Source of the DNA: Photobacterium pectinilyticum
GTDB lineage: Bacteria; Pseudomonadota; Gammaproteobacteria; Enterobacterales; Vibrionaceae
Direction: 5' to 3'
Assembly (NCBI RefSeq): GCF_024357955.1
Contig: NZ_JANEYT010000018.1
Coordinates: forward strand, 1-64,000
DNA length: 64,000 nucleotides
Part shown: piece after piece, positions 18,093 through 26,973 of the stretch
How the letters are laid out: each line of letters opens with the position of its first letter
Position numbering within the stretch: the first letter of the stretch is position 1
Notes under the pieces: generated by a model
Seen by the model: the letters and a program-made list of their open reading frames with translations, nothing else
What the model was told of the DNA's origin: nothing
Database searches by the model: none
Made by a program: the position numbers and the translations under genes

Positions 18093-18115
18093 TTATCCAC
18101 TGAATCGGTGGATAA
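18093..18115. promoter_or_regulatory. Inverted pair of DnaA-box-like sequences
   Basis: TTATCCAC and GTGGATAA are inverted around 7 nt, each matching eight of nine bases of the DnaA box. The site overlaps the end of a small minus-strand frame. DnaA binding is inferred only. Confidence 0.35.
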
Positions 18116-18356
18116 GAGGCAATTCAGCCACGGTTACAGTCAAGTAGACGAGCAAGGCCGAAGGCGTGATCATTGTTCGATGTTTACCGTGATAGTCATT
18201 AATCGCCAAGCGGAGGCGCTTCACCACAATGTAATCAAGATCCCCTTTTTTGACGCGGGGTAACATTCGTCTATACCGAATGTCGTTAACTTTATATCCT
18301 TTTACGCTTACTCGCTTTTTGTCAAACAGCTGACTGACCGCTGACTCAAAGACCAT
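18093..18356 (-). CDS. Small hypothetical protein, 87 residues
   Basis: The product (MVFESAVSQLFDKKRVSVKG) is not recognised. It is basic, with YRRMLPRVKKGDLDYIVVKRLRLAINDYHGKHR suggesting nucleic-acid contact. It could be the third member of a small minus-strand cluster with frames at 18402-18530 and 18571-18921. No clear ribosome binding site supports the start. Confidence 0.35.
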   Translation of the reverse strand: MVFESAVSQLFDKKRVSVKGYKVNDIRYRRMLPRVKKGDLDYIVVKRLRLAINDYHGKHRTMITPSALLVYLTVTVAELPLIHRFSG

Positions 18357-18401
18357 GTGATAGCCGTTTGGTTTTTTGGATAGTTCGGATGCGCGGATAA
18401 A

Positions 18402-18530
18402 TTAATCTTGGGAATAGTCAGCTTGGTTTGCATGATTGAGCGCCACAATGATAGGCATTATAGATCGCCTTGGGTTATCATTATGGATTGTTTCGCATAA
18501 CCGTTTTAACTCACACAGTGATAATTCCAT
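18402..18530 (-). CDS. Small hypothetical protein, 42 residues
   Basis: ATG 18530 opens a 42-codon frame (MELSLCELKRLCETIHNDNP) that begins 40 nt after the stop of the 116-residue gene in the same direction. An in-frame TTG overlaps that upstream stop, so translational coupling is possible. The function is unknown and the evidence is limited to the open frame and position. Confidence 0.3.
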   Translation of the reverse strand: MELSLCELKRLCETIHNDNPRRSIMPIIVALNHANQADYSQD

Positions 18531-18570
18531 TCGCTTCTCTAAACCGTTTAAGTAACGCCTCAAACTACCG

Positions 18571-18921
18571 TTATAAATCAATCTGGCTCTTTATGCTATG
18601 ACGCGCTACGCCAATGAGTAACATTTCCTCAGTAACTCGTCCTTTTCTTCCGTCGGCAGAGATCGCAAACCATTGTCGATTGTGCCAGTGCAATTGAACG
18701 ACCATGCGCTCGCCGGATTGCTCAATCAGAGCGTGACACCGATTGTGCGGATTGCGACCAAACTCCAGTATCAGCACATCGCCTTTCTCTAAATGCAGTG
18801 GTGGGTAATCATCTTCGAGAGAATACGGATGCGTCACGCCAGGCTTTGGCATCAGGTACTCAACGATGTCATCACCAACAGGTTTTTCGACAAAGCCGTC
18901 AGTGGGTGGTGGGAATGGCAT
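18571..18921 (-). CDS. Hypothetical protein with possible S24-like fold
   Basis: This 116-residue protein starts at an ATG preceded by GGAGA at good spacing. The middle (LEKGDVLILEFGRNPHNRCHALIEQSGERMVVQLHWHNRQWFAIS) resembles the beta-rich core of LexA/UmuD-type S24 peptidases, but no helix-turn-helix and no clear Ser-Lys pair are visible. The fold suggestion is weak. It lies just beyond the parS end of replicon 2, so it may travel with that module. Confidence 0.5.
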   Translation of the reverse strand: MPFPPPTDGFVEKPVGDDIVEYLMPKPGVTHPYSLEDDYPPLHLEKGDVLILEFGRNPHNRCHALIEQSGERMVVQLHWHNRQWFAISADGRKGRVTEEMLLIGVARHSIKSQIDL

Positions 18922-19286
18922 AAAGTCTCCATAAATAAGAAACGCCCCAGGCTCTTAGGAATCTGAGGCGTACAGAATGGTTTCTGTTTTCACCGCCTGC
19001 GAGGCGTTATACGTAGATCTGATTACGCAGTGCGTATCATTTCCTTCTAAGCCACCAGCAAGGTGTTATCATTTTGGAACAAGGTGCGCATTGCAGAGCT
19101 TGCACGATATTTCGTTTCAATCCACGGTTTATCTAGTCCTACGACTGACATCAACCTCTGACATCACTTTGAAACGCAGGGCAGATTAGGTGTGTAACCT
19201 TAGAGCAAGATTACCAATTTCGTTCAGCTTCAATGAAGTCTGCCCACATCACAAAATTAGTTCTTTCTGGCCAATTAGTCAAAGTT
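18922..19286. other. Intergenic region beyond parS
   Basis: No convincing gene was found. ACGCC and GGCGT flank an imperfect stem at about 18940-18970. The plus-strand 70-codon frame here has no ribosome binding site and atypical composition. Confidence 0.3.
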
Positions 19287-19373
19287 GCGGAATATTTTGG
19301 TGTATTCCGCGGAATAATAGGCAAAATTCCGACTTAAAATCGCATTAAAACAACGGCTTAGGTCGGAATTTTG
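19287..19373. promoter_or_regulatory. Candidate parS centromere of replicon 2
   Basis: Two perfect inverted repeats lie directly downstream of parB. GCGGAATA/TATTCCGC is at 19287-19310, with a further direct GCGGAATA at 19309. CAAAATTCCGAC/GTCGGAATTTTG (12-bp arms, 28-nt spacer) is at 19322-19373. In P1 the parS site also lies just after parB. The second repeat could double as a terminator. Confidence 0.55.
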
Positions 19374-19386
19374 GCTTGGTGAGATT

Positions 19387-20310
19387 TTACGGTTTTTGAC
19401 CCTCAAATTGCGCCACAGCAGACTCAATAATTTTGTTAAGTTCAGCCGCTTCAGCCTTGGTCAAATAGCTAAATTCGAACGAGAGGTTGCGTCCTTTGGT
19501 GCGTCTTCGGGCGGATTTGTTTGTATTGGCAAAGCTCGCCAGATGCTCAACAACCGCCTTTTCAGCTTTCGGTTTTGGCGCAGTCACCGCAGCCTTTAGC
19601 TGGCCGATGACCGTCGCAACATCGCCTGTTTCCAACCCTTCAATGATAGCCTCTTTGTCATTACGCTGATCCAGCTCGGCAGCCATCTTGACCAAGGCAT
19701 CGTAATCACTGGCGGCCAGCTCGTTGATGTCGGCAAAGCACTTATAAATCGCCTTGTCTACCGATGTGGTCTTCAGTGCTTTGGAAACACGAGACTGACT
19801 ACAGCCAAGCGCTTCAGCAATATCGGCCTGCTTCATACCTTGCTCTTTCATCGGCAGGGCTTGCTGGCCAATCTCATACAGGCAGTGCTCACGTGCCGTC
19901 TGGATTTCTTTAGCCAGTGCCTTTGCATCGGCTACTGAGATATCAGCCGTTGTCACCATGACACGGAATGATTTGATTTGACCTTCTTTCAACAGTACAT
20001 AGGCACGGCGGCTTGAGCCGTCCAAGATTTCAATCTTGCCGTCTTTCTGCTTTACACCAATTGCTGGCAGGTATTGCTGGCGGTCAAGCGATGACAGTCG
20101 CGCCAGTGCGTCTGCGGTGAGTAGTTCCTGATCACGGCCGTTGGTTTCGAACCTGACGAATGTTTTATTTTTCAGGTCATCGAAGCTAAGGGTCTCCTCA
20201 ACAAAGGCCGCTTTCATACCTGATTTTAGCGTCCATTCCTGGAGCTTAGCCTTTGGTCTTACAATGCCGGTACTGGTATCAACCTTACCTTTATTACCAC
20301 CTGCTCGCAT
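19387..20310 (-). CDS. parB: Partition protein ParB (replicon 2)
   Basis: This 307-residue ParB has the nucleotide-binding core (YLPAIGVKQKDGKIEILDGSSRRAYVLL, residues about 85-113) and a helix-turn-helix (MKQADIAEALGCSQSRVSKAL, about 158-178), then a C-terminal dimerisation region. It starts 5 nt after parA. The candidate parS lies immediately after its stop. The protein is more similar in layout to P1/F-type ParB than the replicon 1 copy, and the two pairs are not recent duplicates by eye. Confidence 0.88.
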   Translation of the reverse strand: MRAGGNKGKVDTSTGIVRPKAKLQEWTLKSGMKAAFVEETLSFDDLKNKTFVRFETNGRDQELLTADALARLSSLDRQQYLPAIGVKQKDGKIEILDGSSRRAYVLLKEGQIKSFRVMVTTADISVADAKALAKEIQTAREHCLYEIGQQALPMKEQGMKQADIAEALGCSQSRVSKALKTTSVDKAIYKCFADINELAASDYDALVKMAAELDQRNDKEAIIEGLETGDVATVIGQLKAAVTAPKPKAEKAVVEHLASFANTNKSARRRTKGRNLSFEFSYLTKAEAAELNKIIESAVAQFEGQKP

Positions 20311-20315
20311 GTCTG

Positions 20316-21545
20316 TTACTCCGCTGCCAGTATCTTGATGCTGTTTAAAAATTGTTGGCCGAAGTTCCGGCTGGAAATCAGCGCCTCATCGTAGCGCTTG
20401 CCGCTGGTACTGACTTTCGATTTTTGCAGATCGAACACCGTACAGCCCTTAGTCGCGGCTTCTTTAAATAGCTCGTTGCTCACCAGTGTTGCAGTCATCA
20501 TGTCATCACGCACCGAGCGGATCAGCTTATCAAAGACCAGCTGGTCGGCTTGGCTGTTGGCATCGTAGTTTACTGCTGCAAATTTGCACCACTTAATATT
20601 CTTACCGCCCGACGGCAGCGCTCGAAACTGCTCAGGCAACAGGCTGATAAAGTTGGCCGTTGAGGTGAAGTCCAATTCGTGGGGTGTAACCGGCACAAAG
20701 ACCGCATCGGTAGCCTCTAGCACCATCCATGTCAGCGGGCTGTTCTGTGGCGGGGTGTCGATAAGGATAATGTCATACTGCTCCTTCAGGATAGGCATAA
20801 CATCATTTTTCAGGCGCTCAATCATTGCCACCTGATCTGCCTCATCCGTCAGGCTATGGAAGTGATCGGTGAACCGTTCGTCATTAGGGTGGGCGGCCAT
20901 CACTTCTAGGTTCGGCAGGTGTGTTTTTACCGGGGCCAGTCTAACCAGCTCATCAAATGTGTAGCCAGCATCAATCAGCTCCGCAACTTCGCCATCCGGC
21001 TCGTCATTGGACATCAGCAGATCGACGGCAGTCAATACCACGCTGTCATCGTCCTCGCCGCGGCGGAAGTTGACCGCCTGTGACCCTTGCGGATCTAAAT
21101 CAAGGATAAGTACGCGGGTATGGACATCAGTCGCCAGTGCAATGTGACAAGCCAGCGTCGAGACTGTTGTGCTCTTACCCGTGCCGCCTTTATGGTTGAT
21201 CACCGAGCAGGCTTTCGAGCTGTATCGGTCAGCATACTTGGTGTAGCCAAAGTGTTTTTGCAGCTCAAGAAAATCGTGGCGAGTATGCTTCTTCTCCTTG
21301 TTCTGCGCGATATGGTCGCCAATGCGGCCTTCTTCGCGCAGCTTGGCGATCACCTTGTTGAGTGTCGGCCCAGAGGTCCTGAAGTGTTTTGCCATTTCGG
21401 TTTTATTGAAGGCATGAACGTAAACGCGGCTCTCAACACCGTCTTCGACATCCTCGTCAGTGACTCTTACCGAAAAAATCTCTTGTTTTGAGGCGGTTTC
21501 GCTGAGAAGACGCTCGCCGATCTCCTCAAGTTTACAGTCCATCAT
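20316..21545 (-). CDS. parA: Type Ia partition ATPase ParA (replicon 2)
   Basis: This 409-residue ParA has an N-terminal helix-turn-helix region (FNKTEMAKHFRTSGPTLNKVIAKLREEGRI, about 47-76) and an ATPase domain with KGGTGKST near 118, VLILDLDPQGSQAV and IILIDTPPQNSP. It is the first gene of the parAB operon of replicon 2. The 280 bp upstream contain T-rich DNA with repeated GGTAT, a probable operator for ParA autorepression. Order and strand (rep, parA, parB, parS) match plasmid P1. Confidence 0.9.
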   Translation of the reverse strand: MMDCKLEEIGERLLSETASKQEIFSVRVTDEDVEDGVESRVYVHAFNKTEMAKHFRTSGPTLNKVIAKLREEGRIGDHIAQNKEKKHTRHDFLELQKHFGYTKYADRYSSKACSVINHKGGTGKSTTVSTLACHIALATDVHTRVLILDLDPQGSQAVNFRRGEDDDSVVLTAVDLLMSNDEPDGEVAELIDAGYTFDELVRLAPVKTHLPNLEVMAAHPNDERFTDHFHSLTDEADQVAMIERLKNDVMPILKEQYDIILIDTPPQNSPLTWMVLEATDAVFVPVTPHELDFTSTANFISLLPEQFRALPSGGKNIKWCKFAAVNYDANSQADQLVFDKLIRSVRDDMMTATLVSNELFKEAATKGCTVFDLQKSKVSTSGKRYDEALISSRNFGQQFLNSIKILAAE

Positions 21546-21829
21546 TGCCTATCCTAATCAAATGGTTTGGTATTTTCTTAGTATAAGAGGATTTTCTTTT
21601 TGTTCAATAGTCTTTTTTTTGGTATGAGGGCTATTTTTAGGGTTATATGCAAAATAGGTTAAGTTGCAAGAGCTGGCTGAGCATGCCCGATTGCGGTATT
21701 AACGCTCTATCACTCTCATCACATACTCTAACTGGTACTGAGTATGTGATGCGGCACAAACTGTATCTTGGTGAAAAATGCGTGTGAGACAAAATTGTTG
21801 GAATAAATAGCAGAAAAAAACACGCTAAC
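21546..21829. promoter_or_regulatory. rep-parA intergenic region with probable par promoter
   Basis: T-rich DNA with two GGTAT-type boxes (about 21567 and 21619) precedes parA. AGTATGTGATGCGG and CATCACATACTC around 21715-21750 form an inverted pair that may end the rep transcript. Confidence 0.35.
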
Positions 21830-22873
21830 TCAAGAGTCAGTGGCTACTTCAGTTTCCCTTGCATGCGCCTCTGCCAGCGCCATCCCGTAATTGACCATCA
21901 GCCTTTCATCAAACGTTTTTCCTGTGCCGATGAAGAAGTTGATGTTGTTCATCATATCAATGAGCTCTTGCGACGATGGATTGCCTGGTTGGTCTGGTTC
22001 AAAGGTCGATACTAGCTCATAGGTGAGTAGTAGTTGTCGCCCTGTAATATTTTCTAGGGCTTCTTGCTTCGGCTTAGGTTCGGCTTTTTGTACATTCCAG
22101 GTATAGAGGAACTTAACTCCAGTGATCTTACGACCAGTTTTGATAGGTTGGTAGCCAAAGTTGCCGGATTTCTCATCGATATGGAAAGTAATGCCAGCCT
22201 CTTTTTCGCTAATTTCTTTTATAGTCGGCTTGAGTAGCTTCCTAAAAAACTCGCTGTTGCTTTTATACGACGGTTTAGCGAGCTGACCCTTCTCATTAAG
22301 CAGTCCAAATAGGCCATGTAATTCCTCGATCTGAAACGACTTAAGTTTGCCGTAGTCTTTAAATCGGCAGATCATAGCGTACAGCCGTTTCGCATGCTCT
22401 TTATTCAAGCTGCGGAAGGTACCCTGTGGGATCTGGGAATGGCCCTTACTCAGACCAAGGTACTGCTCCATAAGCTCAAAATTTGGCACCATGGTAAGTG
22501 TACCGTCCTCGTAGCTGATACGCTGGAACAAGGGGATAAAGTCGAACTTTTTCTTTTCGTCGTTGAGCACGCCGATCTTCTTGGACGACAGTCGCTCGGA
22601 CGGCTCATATATGTATGTGTAAATATGCTTCTTTTCTACGCCTAGCCATTCACACAGTACATCAGAACCAAATTCATAGCGTGGGCTGACACGTATGTCG
22701 GGCATACTGTCATCAGCCCAGTGCTCTTTGTTCAGCTGTGTCAGCATTAGAGCGAACAAGTCATGCTCCAGCGGCGTCAGAGCTAGTTGAGAAAAAACGA
22801 GCTCATGCGACTTTTTGAAATACTTGTAGTCGACATCTGAGAAATTAGCCGAGCGGATAACTTGTTGTGCCAT
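21830..22873 (-). CDS. Rep_3 family replication initiator (replicon 2)
   Basis: This 347-residue initiator has the two winged-helix layout of Rep_3 proteins such as F RepE: LVFSQLALTPLEHDLFALML near the start, then SPRYEFGSDVLCEWLGVEKKHIYTYI, and LNKEHAKRLYAMICRFKDYGKLKSFQIEELHGLFG in the middle. It should bind the 22-bp iterons located just upstream on its 5' side. The gene stands first in a rep-parA-parB series on the minus strand. Its presence with a second, unrelated initiator at 12.9 kb means the plasmid has two replicons. Confidence 0.88.
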   Translation of the reverse strand: MAQQVIRSANFSDVDYKYFKKSHELVFSQLALTPLEHDLFALMLTQLNKEHWADDSMPDIRVSPRYEFGSDVLCEWLGVEKKHIYTYIYEPSERLSSKKIGVLNDEKKKFDFIPLFQRISYEDGTLTMVPNFELMEQYLGLSKGHSQIPQGTFRSLNKEHAKRLYAMICRFKDYGKLKSFQIEELHGLFGLLNEKGQLAKPSYKSNSEFFRKLLKPTIKEISEKEAGITFHIDEKSGNFGYQPIKTGRKITGVKFLYTWNVQKAEPKPKQEALENITGRQLLLTYELVSTFEPDQPGNPSSQELIDMMNNINFFIGTGKTFDERLMVNYGMALAEAHARETEVATDS

Positions 22874-22939
22874 TAGCGACCCTAATACTGTCCGTGTTTA
22901 ATGTGAACTGTGTACCACTCCTGTGCCAAATGCATAAGA

Positions 22940-23326
22940 ACGGTACATAGTTTGTTTATCATAGCGTGATCCAAACCTAAGGATCAACCATTTAAGAACA
23001 GGGTTAGTACATAGTTAGGGCTTTAGAACAAGAGTGGTACATTTTTCTTGCTTGTGATGAATTAAAATTGCTAATTTGGAGATCAGAACAAGATTGGTAC
23101 ATAGTTAGCACAAGTAAAGCCCACATTTGTCTTGGCGTGGTCATCTTCAGGGTAAACAGAGGCTTATAATTGAATGGGTCATTGGTTTGTGGGAGCACAA
23201 GTAAAAGCCATAGTTAGAACAAGTAAATCCTACCGTTAGCACAAGTAGAAGCCATAGTTACCACAAATAAAGCCTACAGTAAGAACAAGAAAGGTACATA
23301 GTTACCACAAGAAAAGTACATTGCAA
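22940..23326. repeat. Iterons of replicon 2
   Basis: Six tandem 22-bp units start at 23195, 23217, 23239, 23261, 23283 and 23305, with the pattern (C/A)ACAAGNAAA followed by CATAGTTA. Looser copies (AGAACAAG, GGTACATAGTTAG) lie at about 22945, 22998, 23024 and 23086. They immediately precede the Rep_3 gene. Confidence 0.8.
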
Positions 23327-23339
23327 CTGTTATAAGGTG

Positions 23340-23443
23340 TTGATTTATCTGATTTTACAGCGACGTATAGATCTTTTATAGATCTAAATAGATCTTTAAT
23401 AAAGATCATATAGATCTATTATATTCCGTGGACATGTGGATAA
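23340..23443. other. Origin of replicon 2: AT-rich GATC cluster and DnaA box
   Basis: Five GATC sites, mostly within AGATCT, lie in AT-rich DNA at 23368-23416, next to a perfect DnaA box (TGTGGATAA, 23435-23443). Together with the iterons this makes a standard theta origin. Confidence 0.65.
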
Positions 23444-24240
23444 CTCGCTTCGCTATAGTTAACCACAGGCACACGGGTTCGGCCTCCGGCCACAATAACC
23501 GAGCTCTTCTTTTTGTTGATTGATGATCTTGTGAAGAAATCTCCCTTGTTTGACAACAATATTGTGTCAATTAGGTCGGGTCTCTGGGTTAGAAAGGTAT
23601 TGGGAGTGTAAATTGGGCGTGCTCCCCGTACTGAGTGCCATCACTCTGGCAAATACTATATTTGTCTATTGTCGTGAAGGCGGGCTGTGAAGTGTTAATT
23701 GAATCGTTCTATAGCGGTCTTAATCTGCCTGTGCTCCGCATCGTACCTAGACTAAGTTATTGAACAGTTGTAATACTCCACACTGAAGCTCCTGTTATCA
23801 CTACTAACGTGCCGGATACGACATGTATGGTAACTCTGTATATCGCGAATTAAGCATACATACGTCGTATATTTTTTAAGAGTCGACTGTTCGCTTGAGT
23901 AAATTAAAACGGGTATGACATTGAAGATACTAGGACTGATCGTCTTTTACATGAACTATGTACCTCTCTTGTTCTCATAGCATAAGAGCGGACCATCCAA
24001 ATTCAAACTAAACAGGCCCCCTTAGGCGCTTATGGCAAATAGGCCTGGTTTGGTCCTATCGGCAACTCTCGAATTTCTATATCAGCAAACAGGCTCTTAT
24101 ACATTGAGCAAAACAAGTGCCTTTTACCATAGAGCGCTTGCTGGTCATGGAGTTCCTTAAAGTTGGCGATAGCCGGTTTTCTGGTTTAGGCATAAGATTG
24201 GTACATAGTTAGTAAAGTAAAAGCCATAGATTAGCTCAAT
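23444..24240. other. Non-coding tail of replicon 2 with stray iterons
   Basis: No gene was recognised. One iteron-like sequence is inverted at about 23950-23978 (AACTATGTACC) and another lies at 24190-24230 (GGTACATAGTTAGTAAAGTA), right up to the IS right end. These may be copy-control sites or traces of rearrangement. Confidence 0.4.
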
Positions 24241-24270
24241 GTGACTACTCACCGCCGATCGGGCGAGGGT
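24241..24270 (-). mobile_element. Solitary IS right end (right boundary of replicon 2 segment)
   Basis: GTGACTACTCACCGCC is the reverse complement of the TnpB element's right-end core. The adjoining sequence (AGGGTTTACGC) matches the right end at 54010-54047 (GCGTAAACCCT). No tnpB remains. Confidence 0.6.
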
Positions 24271-24295
24271 TTACGCGATTTTGCTAAAAACTAAT

Positions 24296-24405
24296 AAAAC
24301 ACCCTTCAAAATCCCCAAAAAATAAAATCTGTAAGCTGTTGATTATAATGATTAAAATGGTGTTTTTTTAAGAAATTTCCCGCGGGAAATCCCCACTTTT
24401 CCGAT
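24296..24405 (+). repeat. Dispersed ~110-bp repeat, copy 1, with 16-bp palindrome
   Basis: The stretch from AAAACACCCTTCAAAATCCC to the region after the palindrome ATTTCCCGCGGGAAAT (24375-24390) is repeated with few changes at 37359-37470 in the same orientation. The two copies bracket the cargo region. The palindrome resembles a protein-binding site, possibly a ParB-type site. Confidence 0.7.
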
Positions 24406-24442
24406 AATTTCCCATAACCTTATGGAGATCGAAATAGGTAGA

Positions 24443-26008
24443 TTAGTTAGTGTCTGAGCTGTTTAATACTGAGCGCCAGTAAGCCGCTTTTTCGGCGTCT
24501 GGTTCAGTTACTTCGCCGTCAGTGTAAATATCAATCAAGAGTTCAACAGCGCATTTAAGGTGGGCAAATTCATAAATATCTTCACACAGGATAATTGCAA
24601 AAGCGACATCTTGAGCAAAGTTAGACTTGCTCAGGTAGAAGTGAACAAAATTTAAAGGTTTGTCTGGGTTAGCTTCTAAAGCTCTCAAGAGAAAATCTGG
24701 CTCTGAACGATGGTCTTTGTAACGGGCTGCTAATGCAAATGGATCACCGGCATCAATCCAAGCATCGAGATGTATTTTCGCCTGTTCCAAATTGGCCGTA
24801 ACACCATACCCCTCTTTTAGGCAGTAATAATGAAGTAAACGACCGATTGAATCACCCCGTTCGGAAGACTTTTTTGCCCAATTGTATGATTGTTCTAGGT
24901 CAACATGAGTACCTTTACCAAAATGGGTATCGACACAAAGCAGATTGAAAACGTGGTTGCTAATTCTATTTTCGCAGAATTCATTTACTTGTGATGCTTC
25001 AATTAAGAGTTGGTATGCTTTTTCCTGGTCGGGTTCAACTCCTACCCCTGATGAATAGTAGTTACTTAACATTTCTAGTCCTTTAGCATGTCCAGCAGAT
25101 GCTGCTTTGTTGGCCCAAAGAAATGCTTGAGCTGGATCTTTTTCCACTCCGTAACCTTCATTAAAAAAAATGCAAATTTTAGCCATTGCATTGCTCGATC
25201 CTAACTCTGCAGCTTTGAGGTAGTATTTAGCAGCAAGCATTGGATTGCAATCTAATACTTTACCCTCCTCAAATGACTCACCCAGCGATTCAAGCCCATA
25301 TGGTGTATCAAAAAAAGCAGCTTCAAGACAGGCAGTCGCTAATAATACTTCTGCAGGAAAAAGGGTATGACTCGCTCTACCAATCCATTTCACGGCTTGT
25401 TCGGACAACTCGTCTTTGTTTATGAGGCGCTTACCTTCAAGGAACATAGCTTCGACATCGCCGTGCCCTATACGTAAATTAATCGAGTCGCGATATTCTG
25501 CGCACTGCTTATTGAGTAAATAGCTTAATTCGAGGTTTAGGGAAAGAGAAGTAAATGAAGTGGTTTTTAAAATCGTTTCTAGTTTACATTCGTTGGATTG
25601 ATTATTTAATTCTGAGTTCCTGACTACCAGCTGTTTGTTCAGCTCATCAGCGGTTTTCAGTTTGTCTTTTATATCAGTGCACTCTTCTCGTGCCTGGCGC
25701 TCGCGGTGTTCCAAAACCTTTAACTCAACAAAGGGTTTGATAGCCTTCGGAGCTGAATCGTACCATTCGCTGCTGTTCGTAGTTGCCTTGTGATTTACGG
25801 GGGTGAAGTATTCACGTAAAAATTCGTGAATTCGATTTTCTAGCCGCCTTAACTCTCTGTCGTCTTCAACTAAAACTTCAAACGTATGCTCAACGACATA
25901 ATAGGCATTATCTGTACGAGCACGTTGTTCGCGCGGCAGCATTCGAAATGATTTACCGACTTTAGTTAATCTTTCATCATGTGAAATATAAATTACGGCC
26001 TTTCTCAT
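24443..26008 (-). CDS. GIY-YIG-like / Sel1-repeat fusion protein
   Basis: In this 521-residue protein residues 1-100 resemble the T5orf172/Mug113 branch of GIY-YIG nuclease-like domains: AVIYISHDERLTKVGKS, an arginine-rich helix, IHEFLREYF and EWY. Residues about 100-150 are probably coiled coil. From about 200 to the end run Sel1/TPR-like repeats (AAKYYLKAAELGSSNAM, AFLWANKAASAGHAKGL, YNWAKKSSERGDSIGRLL), which normally hold protein partners. The role is unknown. The combination of a nuclease-like head and a scaffold suggests a cargo or defence function, which is inference. It is monocistronic. Confidence 0.65.
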   Translation of the reverse strand: MRKAVIYISHDERLTKVGKSFRMLPREQRARTDNAYYVVEHTFEVLVEDDRELRRLENRIHEFLREYFTPVNHKATTNSSEWYDSAPKAIKPFVELKVLEHRERQAREECTDIKDKLKTADELNKQLVVRNSELNNQSNECKLETILKTTSFTSLSLNLELSYLLNKQCAEYRDSINLRIGHGDVEAMFLEGKRLINKDELSEQAVKWIGRASHTLFPAEVLLATACLEAAFFDTPYGLESLGESFEEGKVLDCNPMLAAKYYLKAAELGSSNAMAKICIFFNEGYGVEKDPAQAFLWANKAASAGHAKGLEMLSNYYSSGVGVEPDQEKAYQLLIEASQVNEFCENRISNHVFNLLCVDTHFGKGTHVDLEQSYNWAKKSSERGDSIGRLLHYYCLKEGYGVTANLEQAKIHLDAWIDAGDPFALAARYKDHRSEPDFLLRALEANPDKPLNFVHFYLSKSNFAQDVAFAIILCEDIYEFAHLKCAVELLIDIYTDGEVTEPDAEKAAYWRSVLNSSDTN

Positions 26009-26176
26009 TGATTTCCACTCCTGCTCATTAGTCTTAAAGATAGTGTTTGACCGACTGTAATCTGTTTCAGAAGTGCGAGTTTGCAGGTTTGTTTGATGTG
26101 CGTTAAAGACATTTCATTCATAAGACGATATTCTGGAAGCAGCAACTAAGACATAAATAGATCGTCAGAGTGAAGC

Positions 26177-26704
26177 ATGAGAATACTGATACCTGCCCTA
26201 TTGGCTTTTCCATTGATTGCGAATGCAACTATTCAGATATCACCGACTTTGATTGTGGAAAGTGTGGTGAAGGTTACCCGTGAACCAAGACACTCACTGA
26301 CAGAAGCAATGGCTAAGCGAATTGAAGATTTTGCGCTAATTCATCACCCTGAATCACACTGGTGCTCTTCAAATTGGCAAGGATATACGCTTCAGTGGCG
26401 TTTGGAGGGCAATCTATTGATGTTAGATACGATAACTTATGACTGGTGTTCGACAAATCCAGCCATTTACAAAGCTGGTATGTTTTTTAATCCAGACCCA
26501 GGAACTACGCTTCAAAATATGCTGTTTACCGGTGAGAATGAGCCACTTTTTGCTGAATGGGTCTCAGGTGTCTTCACGTTAAATGCAGGTGAGCAAATAC
26601 CTGATTTTCATGTTCCACCTTTGTATTCTCAGATTGAAGAACTCCGTTTCGAGAACGGAGATCTCATAGAAACACTCATTAAGCCAAATCCTATCCTTGA
26701 GTAA
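26177..26704 (+). CDS. Secreted hypothetical protein
   Basis: This 175-residue product begins with a signal peptide (MRILIPALLAFPLIANA) with likely cleavage before TIQIS. The mature part has two cysteines near tryptophans (HWCSSNW, YDWCSTN) that could form a disulfide. No family is recognised. It is divergent from the GIY-YIG/Sel1 gene and not in an obvious operon. Confidence 0.6.
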   Translation: MRILIPALLAFPLIANATIQISPTLIVESVVKVTREPRHSLTEAMAKRIEDFALIHHPESHWCSSNWQGYTLQWRLEGNLLMLDTITYDWCSTNPAIYKAGMFFNPDPGTTLQNMLFTGENEPLFAEWVSGVFTLNAGEQIPDFHVPPLYSQIEELRFENGDLIETLIKPNPILE

Positions 26705-26973
26705 TTAACAGTTAACTTTGATACCACTAATCGTATTGTAGGGAAGCTTTCTTCTTTCAGTTAACAGGACATTGCTAACGGGCAGTTTGTTCGTTAACAT
26801 GGTACATGCGTTAAGAAGATGATTTTATTGTCTTAGATTACTCGTCTCAACCAGCCCGCGTCAGTTGCAAGAGTCCGCATTACATCATGAATTGAGACAC
26901 CTACAATTTGGTTGTTATTACTCAGATTAGCGTTGATTGGCGGGCATCAGTGCTATATATAGGATTAATAGCA

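Noticed and set aside
18977-19189. 70-codon plus-strand gene beyond parS
   Set aside because: There is no ribosome binding site and the composition is unlikely for a protein.
26705-26907. Integron attC site
   Set aside because: Short GTTAAC and CTAACG pieces occur, but no full pair of attC core sites was found here or elsewhere in the cargo region.
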